DNA from: Ziziphus jujuba
Taxonomy: Eukaryota > Streptophyta > Magnoliopsida > Rosales > Rhamnaceae
Assembly: GCF_031755915.1 (NCBI RefSeq)
Contig: NC_083388.1
Span: forward strand, 3,975,501-4,039,500
Length of the DNA: 64,000 nucleotides
Direction: 5' to 3'
A program made the translations under genes and the position numbers. Below, one piece after another: positions 20,874-33,300 of the stretch (position 1 is the first letter of the stretch; the number at the start of each line of letters is the position of its first letter). Under the pieces are notes generated by a model that saw nothing but the letters and a program-made list of their open reading frames with translations, had not been told where the DNA came from and did not search any database.

Positions 20874-23800
20874 TTACTCAAGATGCTTCTGACAGCAATC
20901 CAACAATCTACCAATATCTACACCATTTGTGTGATCTTCACCCGTCGCATGATTATTTCCAGCACCATCATTTGTTTCAGTCCACTGACTTAAAATACTG
21001 CATATCCGTCTAAGCTGAGCCAAAGTTAAGGGAGCATAAGCATTGCATTGATTCAATATGATAAAAATTGTGAAAACTACCTACTGCAGGTACTTAGTGC
21101 AACACATCTGACTTATAGCATTGTTGATGCAAGTTCAACAAAGTCGCACAAAAGAGGATACAGCTGTAGTTCTAGCATTTGCTTGGAGGCCATCTAATTG
21201 GTTGTCAAGAAGATCATCTTCAATCAGATCACATTTGCTTGCTAGAACTAAAACATACTGACTTAGAGTTGATGGACTAACTTCACTTTCCTGAATTTGA
21301 AACAGCAACCTTGCCATTATGTTCCATATTGCACTTCGAGCTTCTCTATCATCAGAAGCTAAAGGAAATATATCTAGCAGACCCCGCAAGAAATTCAAAT
21401 CTGGATGGATCCAAAATGTCACTTCTCTTTCCAAAGGAGTTTGATAAATAATCCAAAGAAGTATGAAAATATTACGTATGACATTTACATAGACACACGT
21501 GTCTATATGTGCACATTATATATATATATATATATATGTTCTTCAGAAAAGAAAAAAGAAAAGAAAAAAATACAAAACAAAACTAACATATAAATGTATA
21601 TAATTGTATATGCATACGTATATATACAAACAATTTACCATATAATAGCTCTGTAGCTAAATTGGCTACATCGGAGAGAATATTTGCTATAAGAACAGCA
21701 GCAGTAACACAAGAGCTTGCAACCTACAAAACAAAAGTTGCCACAACATAAATGTCTAGAACTTCACAGAACTTTGTAAGTATTAAACCAGATGATAACA
21801 TATATTATTAGACTTCTAGAACAAAATTTGACCTTGATGCTCTTCACATTTATTTATATATTCTTACTTTGGGAAGAAATCCAATATCACTTAGTTGTCA
21901 GCTTCGCTTCCTTGAGTCCAGATATTAAGATCTAGATATCTTTTACTTTTAGACAATGATGCTAATGGGCATAAAACCCATACAACTTTCAGAAGAAACT
22001 TTGTTTTCTATACATCAATATATCCTTGCTTAATTACAGCTGCTTAAACAATGAAAAACAAGAGATAGTCCATAATTCATGACGTTAAGAAAAACCACTA
22101 TATCATCAAGTTTCTTGAAGACCTTTCTAAACTTTGACCACATAATGTAAATATTACAGTATAATAGGTTCACTTTGATTTATATAAAAACTTTCATGTT
22201 AGTTGCTAGATAATTCCCAAACTCCATAAAAGCTAATATCTCTGAATTCTTAGAATTGGATTTTAAAAGTCTGCTGGAAAAGGTGAAACAAAATAGCAGA
22301 TCAGAAATTTCATAAATAAGTAGCACATTTGAAACAAAAAATCCATAGTCCACAGGTTCAAGTGGGATACATTGTACCTCTACTTTATCAGGGAGTTTGA
22401 CCAGGTCCAAAACTAGTTGAAAAAGTTCCTTGTTTGAAGATATGTCTTGGGAATAGCCATCTATGACAGAAAGAGCTTCAACAGCACGAAGAATAACATC
22501 GAGAATCAAGAACCTGAAATTGTATAATAAAAACATTGAATATCTATTTGCTGCTTTCATTTAACAATAAATACAACTTTCAATGACAGAAGATGCTCTC
22601 TATTTTAAAGAGCACTGTTGGAAATACATTAAGTTCTCTGGAGATATCATTAATTAATAATTACTTGATCAATTAATTTAACTTTCAAATCTCTTCTGAT
22701 TTTGTATTATGTAACTATTCAACATTAAAAAAAGTAGACTATAGTCACACCTTTCAGACACTCTTTCACTCATTAGTGTTCTGATCTCAAAACCCAAGAG
22801 GTTGGTCAGCAGACTTGGTAAACCCAGCGTCATCAAAGTTGGAAGGAGACTATGAGCAACTTCCTGCGAACTTTCAATGATGGCTAGTAATATCTCGACA
22901 CTCTGTTCAGGAACGAAGCATAATTAGACAAAAATTAGTTCGATTTCTAACTAGGATAAACTACCAGATTTTTATAAGTAAGAACTGCATAAATCTTATT
23001 ACTACCTTCTCTATAAGTCTTGGATTTAAGCTATTCTCAGCAATCCATAAAATTCGGCACAGAATACGTTCAGACTGTAATGCTGTAGCCCAAGTAGAAC
23101 ATTCACTACTTTGAATGCCTGAAGTTAACAACCTGTGATAGAAGATTTATCGTAAGAAATATATAAAGCATGAGGCTATTAGAAAAATATGATATCTTAA
23201 GACATCATAGATGCATGTCATAATGCCGAACAACATTAGTATAAGTATAGCCTTGGAAACTTTAATAAATTCAAAGCTTAAAATCTAACTAAAATTCATT
23301 GAAACAACAATTATGAGTAGACCTACGAAATTGTTGTAAACTAGGAGATGCAACAAAATAGAAGAAAGGGACAAACCATCAAATACCTTAGCAATAGATG
23401 AAAATGAGAAAAGTTCAAAAGCTAATAATTGGCATACAAAAGAAAGAGGGAATCATGTCATTTAACACCAATTTATGGTTATGGCCACCAAAAATAAAAA
23501 CAACAGTTACTGAAAAATACTTTCTTCCAAAACCCAGTGGAAAAAATAAAATAATAAATATTCTCAAAAGAGAATCATGGGCCTTGCACACACGGTTTAT
23601 CAATTAATGGAGAAGAAAAAGTAGATAATTAAACTCAAAAATAAATAAAATAGCATATTGGCATCATTATATTAAGATAACACAATTTATGACAATAAAA
23701 AGCCAAAAAGTGGAAGAAAAAATAAAGGCCAAATTAACTACCTGCATACTTCACATAGACATTGTGCATCATCTAGAAACAGCTGATCTCCAATCAATTC

Positions 23801-25762
23801 AACCAATCCATCTGTAGAGACAATACGTTTCATGAGTACTTCGTGGCAGGCTAGGTTTCCCATAATTCCAAGGCTAATCTCCTGGAGTAACAAAAGTAAT
23901 TAGAGCTACATGCATCAAATCTTTAAGCACACTGAGTTGCTAAGTCGTGTAATTTTTCTACAAATCAAGTTGTGAAAAAGCTAAAGAACAAGTTATAAAC
24001 AATCCAAGGACATAAAAGAAAGATATGGGAGAGGAAACTGGCTTACTTTAGCTCGGACAGATTGGGAAACCATAAGATTTGCTTTTAGCACTTCGAGTAT
24101 GAGGTTTTCCACCTGCATATAAGTGACAGTTTAGACTTTGGAAATGACCAGATTACATCTATAACTGGAACAAGTTAAAACCATGATCCAATTTCCATCT
24201 AACCTCAGTACGACAATAGTTTTTTTCTGTTCCAATTAGAAGTTTAAACGTTGTCAAAAGATTTGAATACACACAAAAAATAAGGGCAAGAAGTAGCAAA
24301 CCATGTCAAAAAGTAAAGTAAGTTTCGTCACTATAATTATTTAAATACCAATTACCAAAAATGGTGTACTCCCATGGAAGTACAAATTATTAACACAACA
24401 GAGGACTAGGAGGAAAGGTTTCAGTTTGCAGTGGGAAAATAAACAAAAATAACAGGTTACCAAGATCTTAAAGGGGAAAAAAAAGAAAGAAAAAAAAAAG
24501 GCATTACAAAAATTTAAAGCCATGAAAGATTGAATTTCCACAATGTCTGCAAATCCACAATATCACTTAATACAAATTCTTGTTGTACCCAAAGAAATGA
24601 TTTTGATAGAATCATAAGTGGAAATAATTATGACTTATAGTCTTAAGACACTTTGCGATTTCAAGAACATAGCATGAAATTACTATCAAGATAACAGAAA
24701 AAGACATTATGAGATAGAGAAAGAAAAATATCAAGTACCATTAATTCAGCATGAGTTTTACTTGCAGCAAGATCCCATAAAATGCAACCGTACTCTTCCC
24801 AGACCTCTTCTCCTGCATATACATCGTGACCAGTATGCTCAACTCCATTATATGGATCTTCACTTTCTCTTTCTCCAGGAGCAGACTTATGAACATCAAC
24901 AATCTCCATCCTCCCAGACACATCTCTCGAAGAACACCAATGACTATCAGTAGATTCATTTTCTTCCATCTTGTCAATGTTTGATCCTTGTGTGTGGACA
25001 CAACACGCACCATTATCATGCAACTTATGAGTAGCAGTTGCATCAGTCGGTAATAGTTTCCGAATTAAAGAGATGACATAACTAGGATCCACAGTCGTAG
25101 TGATGTCGAATAACTGCAATATGATATTTAAAAAATGATTTAACAACTTCCAATACCTTGTCCAGCCAGTTTTCACATAATCCATGACTTTTCAAAATTT
25201 ATATGCATATTGTATCTTTGTCATGGACACATTTACTTCTTCTTTAATTTTTTATTTTTTTCCCTTTCAGGGAAGAGGCACACCTATGGTAAGAGCTAGT
25301 ATCAATTTATAATCAAGCCTCAATAACCCATTAATAAATAAAAAAAATCAAACTACGAGAGAATAGTATGTATAGGCATGATCACAATGAATTTATTAAG
25401 CTAAATTTACAATTGGATATCGCTGCATACAAGCAGTAGAACTTAAACATCATATGTATGTCATTCAATTTTCTCATTAAGTGAACTCCAACTTCAAGAA
25501 CATAAAAAAATTAAAAGCAATCACCGCCCAGAAAATAATAATAATAATAATAATAATAACTGTAAGAAAAATAAATCAAAGTGAAACACAAATTTATAGT
25601 GAAAAGCTGTTCAATGGGTTTCTCTGGAAAAATCCAAAAATAACCTTTGCTTACCTCATCCGGCGGAGCATAAGGATTATGCGCAGGTGGATCGTGATTT
25701 TCAACTTCCTGTTCTTGTTCCTCTTCGTCTTGGAAAAGAATTGATTTTGGGTCGACCGCCAT
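20874..25762 (-). CDS. SAAL1: SAAL1-like armadillo-repeat protein
   Basis: Ten exons read from high to low: 25762-25655, 25113-24739, 24112-24047, 23881-23742, 23132-23006, 22902-22751, 22513-22378, 21723-21639, 21400-21162, 21014-20874, giving 522 aa. All junctions are GT..AG and in frame. The N-terminus is acidic (FQDEEEQEQEVE) and proline-rich; the body is helical ARM-like repeats with WEEYGCILWDLAASKTHAELM, ISLGIMGNLACHEV, QLFLDDAQCLCEVCRLLTSG, ILCRILWIAENSLNP and DVILRAVEALSVIDG. These match plant proteins annotated 'protein saal1' (Arabidopsis At5g22820, from memory). The molecular function in plants is not established; the animal protein is linked to cell proliferation. The last codons overlap a strong donor (GA/GTAAGT at the stop), so an extra downstream exon is possible. 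It shares a divergent 895-bp upstream region with coatomer zeta. Confidence 0.87.
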
Positions 25763-26657
25763 AAGCGCCAATCGTGGTGAATAAGCAGTAGCTTTGATTG
25801 TGTTCGTATTGTCTGGAACCCTGCCTTAGGTTTCCCTCTACTTTTAAAATTTTTTTCCAACCTCGTCCGTTTTATTTATTTATTTTTATTATTATTTTTT
25901 TAATTAAAACGGTTATTTGAGAAAGTTCTTAAAATCTTATAATAATTTTTTATATAATATTTTAATTTTTAAACAGATTTTAACTTTCTCATGTGAAAAT
26001 ATTTACTTAATATTTATTCATAAATCTTTGGATCTGAATAATCATGAATATATTTAAAAAGTAAGATAGGAAATTGTTGCATTTATATCTATTATACGAT
26101 ATTGTTCTAATTTTCAGCCTCTAATTATTTCTTATAATTAACTATTCAATTTTCATCCACTTATGCAATTAATTTAAATATAATATTACATTTGAATAAA
26201 CGAAACAGAAACAAATAGTTTTAATGGTTAAATATTTTATTTATGTTTATAAAAATAAATTTTGAATAATTTATAAAAAATAATATTGCATTTGAATACT
26301 TTTTAGATCTTACAACTAGCTACTCAATTTTATTAAAAAAAAAAAAAAGATCGCTATTCAATTTTCAATTTTTTTTAATTTTATAATAATGCAGATCTAT
26401 TTATTCTTTTGTTACAAATTTCAAAGGGCAACTGATATATATATATATATATATATATAGATTTTTTATTTTTTTTTAACAAACAAAAAGAAAAAAAAAA
26501 ATTGATCCTAGTCTTTAGGATCTGTTTATAATTATTATTATTTAAAGCTCCGATATCTATATTTGCATTCAAAGATTGCCATCAACTTACACACAAAGAA
26601 CACAAAAACTAAAAGCAATTTCTTTGAACCCCCGTTTTTCAGTACATTCCATCGAAA
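25763..26657. promoter_or_regulatory. Divergent intergenic region between SAAL1-like and coatomer zeta genes
   Basis: The 895-bp space separates two start codons facing away from each other, so it must hold both promoters and leaders. It is very AT-rich, with a TA run at about 26435-26459 and A/T homopolymers. No specific factor site was recognised. Confidence 0.5.
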
Positions 26658-29443
26658 ATGGGCAGCCTCTTCACCTACCGTGTAAGTCTCTCTCATTCTC
26701 TCTGTCTTTCCTACTTCTTATTGTACTAAGATTACCTTATAATTCCTTAATCGAGTACGGATCAAACCTAAACAAATACACTTAACGTGAATTTTCATTT
26801 AGGATAGAATTTAATCTTTTCGTTTTATATTATCCCATAATCAAAAAGGAAAAAAAAAATTTACTTGTTGACTGTTTTCCTGATACAATGTTTTGATGTA
26901 CAATCTAAATACAAATTTGAATTTCAAGTGCTTGTAAAAATGTTACTCATGACGTCTACAAAAACCTAATATTGAAAGTCTTTTTTCTTTCTTGTTTTGT
27001 GAAATTATTTTTGGATTTTGGATTTTGTTTTAGTGGTTGAATAATCATAGAATGTGTTAATGGCATAAACAATGAAATGGGAGTGATTTGATTGGTTAAA
27101 ATCATCTTATTTTAATGCCCTTGAATGGGCTAATGAATTATAATTGTTGGGTTTTTCTCACCCTTTTGCTCAGATCGTCTTTAGATTGTGTGTTAAATTC
27201 ATTTTGAGTTGCTTTTTGATGCAATAGAGAAAGCTAATTATCTTGATAAGCAATAGTTATGAATTCCAATTTGCCAAGCAGTGCTCTTGGCAGGAGTTCA
27301 TTGGAAATCTAAAACATAGGAGTTTGGTGTGCTGGTGAAAATTTAGTTATTCGGGTAAGAAAACGATTATGTTATTGGATCTACTCAAGCTTAGTTTTGA
27401 AACCTAAAATTATTTTACATGGTTTCTAATTGATCTTTTGAAACACGCCAAAGTCTTGATTATAAGTAAGTGGAAAATTTTTTTGATCTTTTATTTTTAT
27501 TTTTTTCTTATTGTAGGATTCATGCCCTTCAATAAAAAACATTCTTTTACTCGACTCTGAAGGGAAGCGAGTTGCCGTAAGGTATTATTCAGATGAATGG
27601 CCAACAAACAGTTCGAAGTTAGCTTTTGAAAAATATTTGTTCACTAAGACTCTAAAGACAAATGCTCGCGTAGAAGGTATGCTGCCTAAATATGATTCAA
27701 CAACACCATTAATATTTAGAAACATCATCATCACTATTCTTTTTTATAATTGCATGTATGTCTGCTAAAATGACATATATCCAATAAGATTAAAACGGCA
27801 AAAAGTATTATGCTATCTTAATGGACCTACCAACTAAGTATTTGTAGGTTTAGTCCAATGTTAAAATCACTTAAAATACATTTTTAGATTCAAGATTTAA
27901 ATAAAATCATTGAAAGTACATTTTTAGGTTCAAGATTCAAACTTTGACTTGGTAAAAAATTTGATATGTTGATGTCATTTACAAATATACTCCTAATTTA
28001 TAGTTTACATTCATATTCCTTTCTTAATACTTGTGTGACCAAATGCTAGCTTTAAGGTCACTGCCACTTCAAAGTAATCATTAGCAGTTGCATCCATTAC
28101 TTATTGTTGTAGTATCATCGTTAGTTTTATCTTCCAGTCTTTCATCGCAATCCGATGGTTGTCAAACTGAGACCTCTGGGTTGAAACTGAAATGCATATG
28201 ATCTTTGTGAAGTACAAATACTTGGAAAGTAGAGGTCTGGCTTTTATATTAAAGTCAGATAGTGATGATCAAGAAGAGTCCTTTTTTGCCTGTTGTAGAA
28301 AAGAAAAATAATAATAAATTTTGCCTCGTATTAACCTCCAAAGTTTGATAATTGTGTTATTTTCATGATCTGCAGCAGATATAGCAGTTTTTGAAAGCAA
28401 CATTGTTGTCTATAAGTTTGTTCAGGACCTTCATTTTTATGTGACTGGAGGTGATAATGAAAATGAGCTCATTTTATGCACAGTTCTTCAGGGACTCTAT
28501 GATTCAATTTCTCTTATCCTGAGGTGCTGTTTGTCATAAAGTTGTTGCCTATATTTTTGTCTAACTTTTCTATCCCAATGCCAATTTTTTTCTAATTTCA
28601 ACTATTGCTATAGGAACACCATTGACAAAGGGGAAGTGCTTGAAAACTTGGATCTTGTGCTTTTATGTCTTGATGAGATTGTTGATGGAGGGTATGCACC
28701 TATTCTAAACATTTTCATAATTCTTTATTATATGCTTTTAATTGTAAGTCTAAAAGACCAATTTGTCTAGTGAAATATGCATGTAAAATAACAAAAGGTT
28801 AATTAGCCTTCATTCTACCACGATGAATAAAGAATTTTTTTCCCCCCGCAATATATGAATGTTGCTTCCCTTGTATTTGTTTGGTTTGTCCAAAGTAATG
28901 TTATACATTGAAGGGGTTAAATATATTTAAATTTTAGTTTTTTTTTTTTTTTTTGGCAGAATTATACTAGAAACAGATGCCAATCTCATTGTAGGAAAAG
29001 TAGCAAGTCACATCCTGGATGTTGATGCACCCTTATCTGAGCAGGTATTTGCATTATTGTCTCATTTTTGTTTTGCTCTTTTTTTCAAGATAATAAGGAT
29101 AAAAATTTGTTCAAGAGGATTAATTTTGTATAGTTAACAAATATAGCTTTGTTATGTTCTGTAACTAAATGCAGAACTATATGGATTTATGAAAGGAATT
29201 TAAATTGTGCAATGTCATTGAGAAAAACAAATATTATATAACATGAAATGGATTTGAAAATGAGTTTTAGGTCCATAGAAATAGATTATTGAAAACTATT
29301 TTTTGTTGCAAACATAATTGGAGTTCATTTTCTTTTTATAGTCTGAATATTAATGTTAAACATTGCTTTTCTCAATGATGCAGACTATAACTCAAGCATG
29401 GGCTTCAGCGAGAGATCATTTGGCCAGAAGTCTCCTTAAATGA
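26658..29443 (+). CDS. Coatomer subunit zeta
   Basis: Six exons: 26658-26681, 27517-27676, 28376-28523, 28614-28691, 28960-29044, 29384-29443, giving 184 aa (family about 175-185). Zeta-COP is the small, longin-fold, AP sigma-like subunit of the COPI coat that drives retrograde Golgi-to-ER vesicle traffic in the cytosol. Conserved segments are [78 protein letters not shown] and SEQTITQAW...HLARSLL. The first exon encodes only MGSLFTYR; a poor match to other family N-termini, but the ATG context and donor (CGT/GTAAGT) are good. Exon 3 has a tandem NAG-NAG acceptor (starts 28376 or 28379) that would add or drop one Ala. Several paralogues exist in plants; which one this is cannot be told. Confidence 0.93.
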
Positions 29444-30317
29444 TTTTTGTTGGATATTAATATTTCTTTTTTTAGCAAAATATTAATATTGTTTTTAAAA
29501 TGCTTACTTGGTATAACAATTTACAAACAATAAGCATAGAACCCCTCTTATCTCCTCTTATTTTATATGATATTTCATTTTTCATTTCATTAGTTAGTTG
29601 AAAACTACATATTCTTTTTAGTTATAGAATTTAAAAATTATTTCCATAAAAATGTTAAGAAATATTATAGTCTCCACTAATTAACACGATAGTGAATTAG
29701 CATAATAGAACTGAAATTTGTTTTTCATACAATTGATAAGCAAATTATAGTTTAAATTCACATTAGTAACGTTCAACTTCAAATAAGATTTATGATTTCT
29801 ATTTCTATTTTTCTAATAATTAATATAAGCATATATGCGTATCTTATTCTCCCAAATCCAACCTGAAAACAACATAAACTTGAAATGACTAGAAAAATCG
29901 AAAAATCAGACCCAAAAAGAAACCCAGAAAATCAAGCCACGTGATTATATACCACGTGGCATCCTAATGTGGCTCTTAATCTCCAATTACCAATAAAAAC
30001 CCAAAAAGCGAAACGCAAACGCGAGCCAGCCACAGAAAATCTATGAGAGATAGGTCCTGTTTTTTATCTTTTCAAAAAGCAACCGTAACTGTCAAAATTG
30101 GTTATCATTAAAAAATAATAACTAATAATAATAATAAATTAGTAAAACAGATTCTGAGAAGTATATAAAATATTATCCACAGCGAGTAGAAAAATATTAT
30201 ATATTTTAATTTATTTTGGAAAGTCCCATTTGGTCGTTGCCGCAACCAAACCCTTTTCCCTCGAAACTACTCCATACCTGTGCATGTCCAAAGCTCAATC
30301 TGTTCCTCCTCTCACAA
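29444..30317. other. Spacer between coatomer zeta and MGT10, with MGT10 promoter
   Basis: AT-rich. Contains the coatomer zeta 3' region and the upstream region of the Mg transporter, including two G-boxes at 29938 and 29953. No other gene seen. Confidence 0.6.
29938..29958. promoter_or_regulatory. Paired G-boxes (two CACGTG cores) upstream of MGT10
   Basis: GCCACGTGAT at 29938-29943 (core) and ACCACGTGGC at 29953-29958 (core) are spaced 15 bp centre to centre and lie about 360 bp before the MGT10 ATG. The CCACGTGGC form is a strong plant G-box bound by HY5-type bZIP, PIF-type bHLH and ABRE-binding factors. Light control would suit a plastid protein; that is inference. Confidence 0.55.
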
Positions 30318-33300
30318 ATGGCTCTCACTCCACGCCCTCAACTCCTCCATTTCCATCTCCGATCTCCGGCGAATCCCACTCCGGCACCCGCCTCCCTCTT
30401 CCTTTCTTTTCCGATTTCGCCGCCGTCGCTGTCGAAGAATGACTTTCTTTCTGCTTTTTCTCCGGTTACTGTGAAGCTCTCGTTGAGAACCAAGTGCCTT
30501 AGATCGGCCACCGAGGAGGACCGCTTGAGCGAGTCGGAGACTCTGTCGGATGATGAAGCCGCTGATAATGGCGATGCTAAGATCCAACACCTCGACAACT
30601 CCACGACGGCTGCTGCTGCTGCTGCTAGTTCTTCTTCTTCTGCTGCTTCTACTGGTTCGATGAGGGTTGCCACGACGTCGTCGTCGTCGTACGGTGATTC
30701 TCTGTCTCTTGGGATTCGTGAGCCTGTCTACGAGGTGTGTTTTATATGCAATCTTTTGCATCAGTTTTCTGGATAACGATCTACATATAACAATTCCAAG
30801 AAGAAAAAAAAAATTGCATATTAGAATCTTATTATATTTTTAAGAAAAAAATTACTATATTTTGTAATATAATTTTTCAAAAATGTATGATAAATATAAT
30901 ATTTTAAAGGTTCGTTAAAAGAGCCTATCTTGGACTCGTAAATATCTCACTAATATTCAAAGTATCTCATTATTATTAACTCAATAACTTAAATTTTGTT
31001 ACATCAATTAATAGCCAAAATTTGGTAAGTGTTAGCCATATATATATATATATATTCCGTAATATTAAGGGTTAGATTGTAATTGATTTTAAAGTATTGT
31101 GTATCAAGTACAGCATAGCCAGCGGATGTTGAATTTTATTCAGGGCCTCACGTAGAGACTGCTTTTAAAACATTAATAAGTACATTTTCTATAGAGCTTC
31201 CAATGATTGATAAAATAATATTCTGGTCTTAATTAATTACATAATTAATTTTGTTTTAAAGGTGGTAGAGGTGAAGTCAGATGGGGTGGTATCTACTAGA
31301 AAAATTAACAGACGCCAGTTACTCAAGTCAAGTGGTGAGTACGATCTCCCCCTTAAATATTATCTTATTATTTGCAGTTTTTCTTTTCTGCACCACCGCC
31401 TAACAATATACAAGAAAGTCTTGCTTTTTTCCGTATGATTTAACTTGTTACTCTATCCCCTGGTTTTTTGCTAAACGGATGTATTCTTTTTCATCAGGTC
31501 TTCGTCCGCGTGATGTAAGGAGTGTTGACCCATCATTGTTTTTGACCAACTCCATGCCTTCTTTGCTGGTATTGATGCTTGTTACTCAAAATCTATGCAA
31601 GAGTGGCTTTCATGTTTTAATTAATCTCATATTCTAATTGTTTGTGGTCAATCTATTAATCATATGGTGTAGAGCTTTCAACAAAAACACTGAATGATAG
31701 TACAGGTTTTGTTTTGTCCCTCTACATGTTTATAGGTCTGCGGTCGAGCAAATATTAGTCTTAACTGCTTTAATGGTACCAAAAGATGTTGTATCTTAAT
31801 ATTTATAATTATGCTTGGCTTAGGTTCTGTGTGTGCGTGTGTGCATAAATGTGTCTCCTTGATATTTTTTATGCCCAAGTCTTATGAAATTTCCGCCACT
31901 TATAGATCAAATTAGACAATTTTTTATCTATATGGTGTGTGATAGTGCTGGCCATGGACAATGGTGTAACTCCTCTCTACTTTTGTTCAAACGTTTCTTT
32001 TTACGATCTTTATTTTTAGTGCTGTGGGTCAAGAGATTGTTGAATGTTCCACATGTTGTTTGAATGGCTGTCAGATATATATTTACAAATTTTACTTTCT
32101 GTCAGGTCCGTGAGCATGCTATTCTTCTAAATCTAGGATCGTTACGAGCCATAGCAATGCAAGAACGTGTTCTTATATTTGACTACAACCGGTGAGCTTT
32201 ATCATCTGGACTATGCATATTATATTGTTCATCGATTTATTTATTTATTTATTTATTTTTTTTGGAGCAAGCTAACATTTGAGATTCTGTTTCTTTATTG
32301 ATCCTTATTAGTAAAGGAGGGAAAGCTTTTATAGATACATTGTTGCCTCGACTCAACCCTAAGAATGCCAATGGAGGACCATCTATGCCATTTGAGCTTG
32401 AGGTTGGTTTGTTATTGTAAATTGTCTATCTTTCACACTGATATGAAAGCGGTAGGAGATTTGCAGTTTCATGATATGATACCTTTTTCCTTCTCCCCTT
32501 TTTCCTTTCAATAAATTAAAGAATTTCATGTTCACTTTAGGTGCAGGAATAGTTATTATTACGTATCTTAAACCGATCCTTCTCTTAAACAATCTACTGA
32601 GAAGTTGTTTTCTATTAAATCTTACATAAATATATTCTCTTAAGAGTGAAACCTGTCTAGTCTTCCTTAACTCAAGCAATACATTTAAAAACTGAAGTAA
32701 AAAGTGAGGTCAGGTCAGGAGAAAGTTACGTAGGAAATGAAAAGTGTTGATTAGTGGAGATGCTGAAGTTCTATTATGGAGTGTCATTGTGTTTATTTTG
32801 CCTTCCACGTTATTTCCTTGGTAAATGATGCACATTATTCTATTTTCATGGCCGAGGATCTAAACTTGAGAATATAAACATTACATTTTCTTCAAAGGAT
32901 ATCAGCATCCTCTTCCAACCACCTTAACAAAATTATTACAAGGCATCTCTAAAGTTGTTACGACTTTTGTCCTTCCAAAGCCTGATTATGCTTATGCATA
33001 TAACTTCTGCTGACTAATCTTATGAATTATTTTTCTTTCCAAAGTATGCCCATTATAATGTTGAAGAAATCCTTCTAGATGTTATTTTTCAGGTTGTTGA
33101 AGCTGCACTGCTTTCAAGAATACAGCGCTTAGAGCGGAGACTAATGGATTTAGAACCTCGTGTGAGTATGAAACATAGTGAGTATATAAAAATATTTGCT
33201 CTGTTTGCTCTCTTTTATTTATGGTATTCAGTGTGTGCATATGTACAAACTTGCATATTTGTGACTAACCATTTGGAGTTGATTATTTCCCTGGACTACG

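Noticed and set aside
30230..30761. Several overlapping open frames across MGT10 exon 1
   Set aside because: They arise from the Ser/Pro/Ala-rich transit-peptide exon read in other frames; only the frame with MALTPRPQ joins the CorA core.
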